64,000 nt of DNA, taken from the NCBI RefSeq assembly GCF_002213425.1, contig NZ_NJGV01000001.1:62001-126000 (forward strand). Reading direction: 5' to 3'. Each line of letters begins with the position of its first letter. The stretch's first letter is position 1. A program made the position numbers and the translations under genes. This stretch comes from Herbaspirillum aquaticum. GTDB taxonomy: Bacteria > Pseudomonadota > Gammaproteobacteria > Burkholderiales > Burkholderiaceae_D. Shown piece after piece: positions 63,886 through 64,000 of the stretch. Under the pieces are notes generated by a model, which was not told where the DNA came from, searched no databases, and saw only the letters and a list, made by a program, of their open reading frames with translations.

Positions 63886-64000
63886 ATGTCACGTAAGAAA
63901 CCCCTTCCGATTACAAATGGCGATGAGCCTGTAAAGACCGACCTCCCGCTGGAGGACGATTTCGATGACGGCGAGCAAGCCGGCAACGAAAGCGTCTCCG
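63886..64000 (+). CDS. rluD: RluD pseudouridine synthase, N-terminal fragment (cut by window end)
   Basis: Thirty-eight codons from an ATG at 63886, starting MSRKKPLPITNGDEPVKTDL and continuing with an acidic stretch. Only the poorly conserved N-terminal extension is visible, so the identity rests on the usual divergent bamD-rluD pairing in betaproteobacteria. RluD modifies helix 69 of 23S rRNA. Confidence 0.55.
   Translation, partial: MSRKKPLPITNGDEPVKTDLPLEDDFDDGEQAGNESVS

Noticed and set aside
1-64000. Mobile elements, prophage, CRISPR arrays, tRNA or rRNA genes
   Set aside because: Scanned for transposase or integrase motifs, repeat-spacer arrays and tRNA-like cloverleaf ends; none were found by eye. 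A tRNAscan/ISfinder run would settle it.

Overview
The window looks like chromosomal DNA of a high-GC betaproteobacterium. Gene content and order (bamD divergent from rluD, ispD-ispF next to mfd, a cyd operon led by a GbsR/MarR-type regulator, a full wsp operon) suggest Oxalobacteraceae, most likely Herbaspirillum or a close relative. This rests on recognition, not on a database search. I saw no rRNA, tRNA, insertion sequence, integrase, plasmid/phage gene or CRISPR array.

Layout. 1-2.5 kb: ohr, a Tat-exported SMP-30-type lactonase and a DUF2867 protein. 2.5-6.4 kb: leftward operon gbsR/marR-like regulator, cydP, cydA, cydB, cydX (56 aa), closed by a strong terminator. 6.9-12.8 kb: an AI-2E-type permease, then an envelope methionine-repair module: a two-component pair of the HprSR/CusSR type divergent from msrP-msrQ, with a secreted MsrA. 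A CusR/HprR-type box lies in the divergent promoter. 12.8-28.3 kb: the accessory highlight. A TPR/GT9-like glycosyltransferase precedes a type I secretion locus: TolC-family protein, EAL phosphodiesterase, a 0.9-kb AT-rich leader, ABC transporter, HlyD-type adaptor, MotA/TolQ-like membrane protein, a 995-aa RTX-tailed surface protein, a MotB/OmpA-like protein, a small BapA-prefix-like protein and two tandem XRE regulators. The design (T1SS, adhesin-like substrate and a proton-channel-like pair) resembles Salmonella SPI-4 SiiABCDEF, but the order differs and the substrate is much smaller.

28.4-39.2 kb: MFS transporter; a probable mevalonate/HMG catabolic module (class II HMG-CoA reductase mvaA, a LivJ-type binding protein and a divergent MocR-type regulator around a 12-bp inverted repeat); a chemoreceptor; a LysR regulator divergent from malate synthase aceB; a cold-shock protein. 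39.5-45.7 kb: housekeeping ispF, ispD, mfd, serB and a small membrane protein. ispDF imply that the host makes isoprenoids by the MEP route, so mvaA is probably catabolic.

45.9-57.0 kb: complete wsp surface-sensing operon wspA-B-C-D-E-F-R, a MaoC-type hydratase and a GAF/PAS/GGDEF cyclase. With the EAL gene this window holds two cyclic-di-GMP synthases and one phosphodiesterase beside a surface-protein secretion locus, which suggests attachment and biofilm control. 57.0-64.0 kb: GST, YbdL-like aminotransferase, a PIN-domain protein paired with a small winged-helix-like protein, a second chemoreceptor with a C-terminal CheR-tether pentapeptide, yaaA, bamD and the start of rluD, cut by the window edge.
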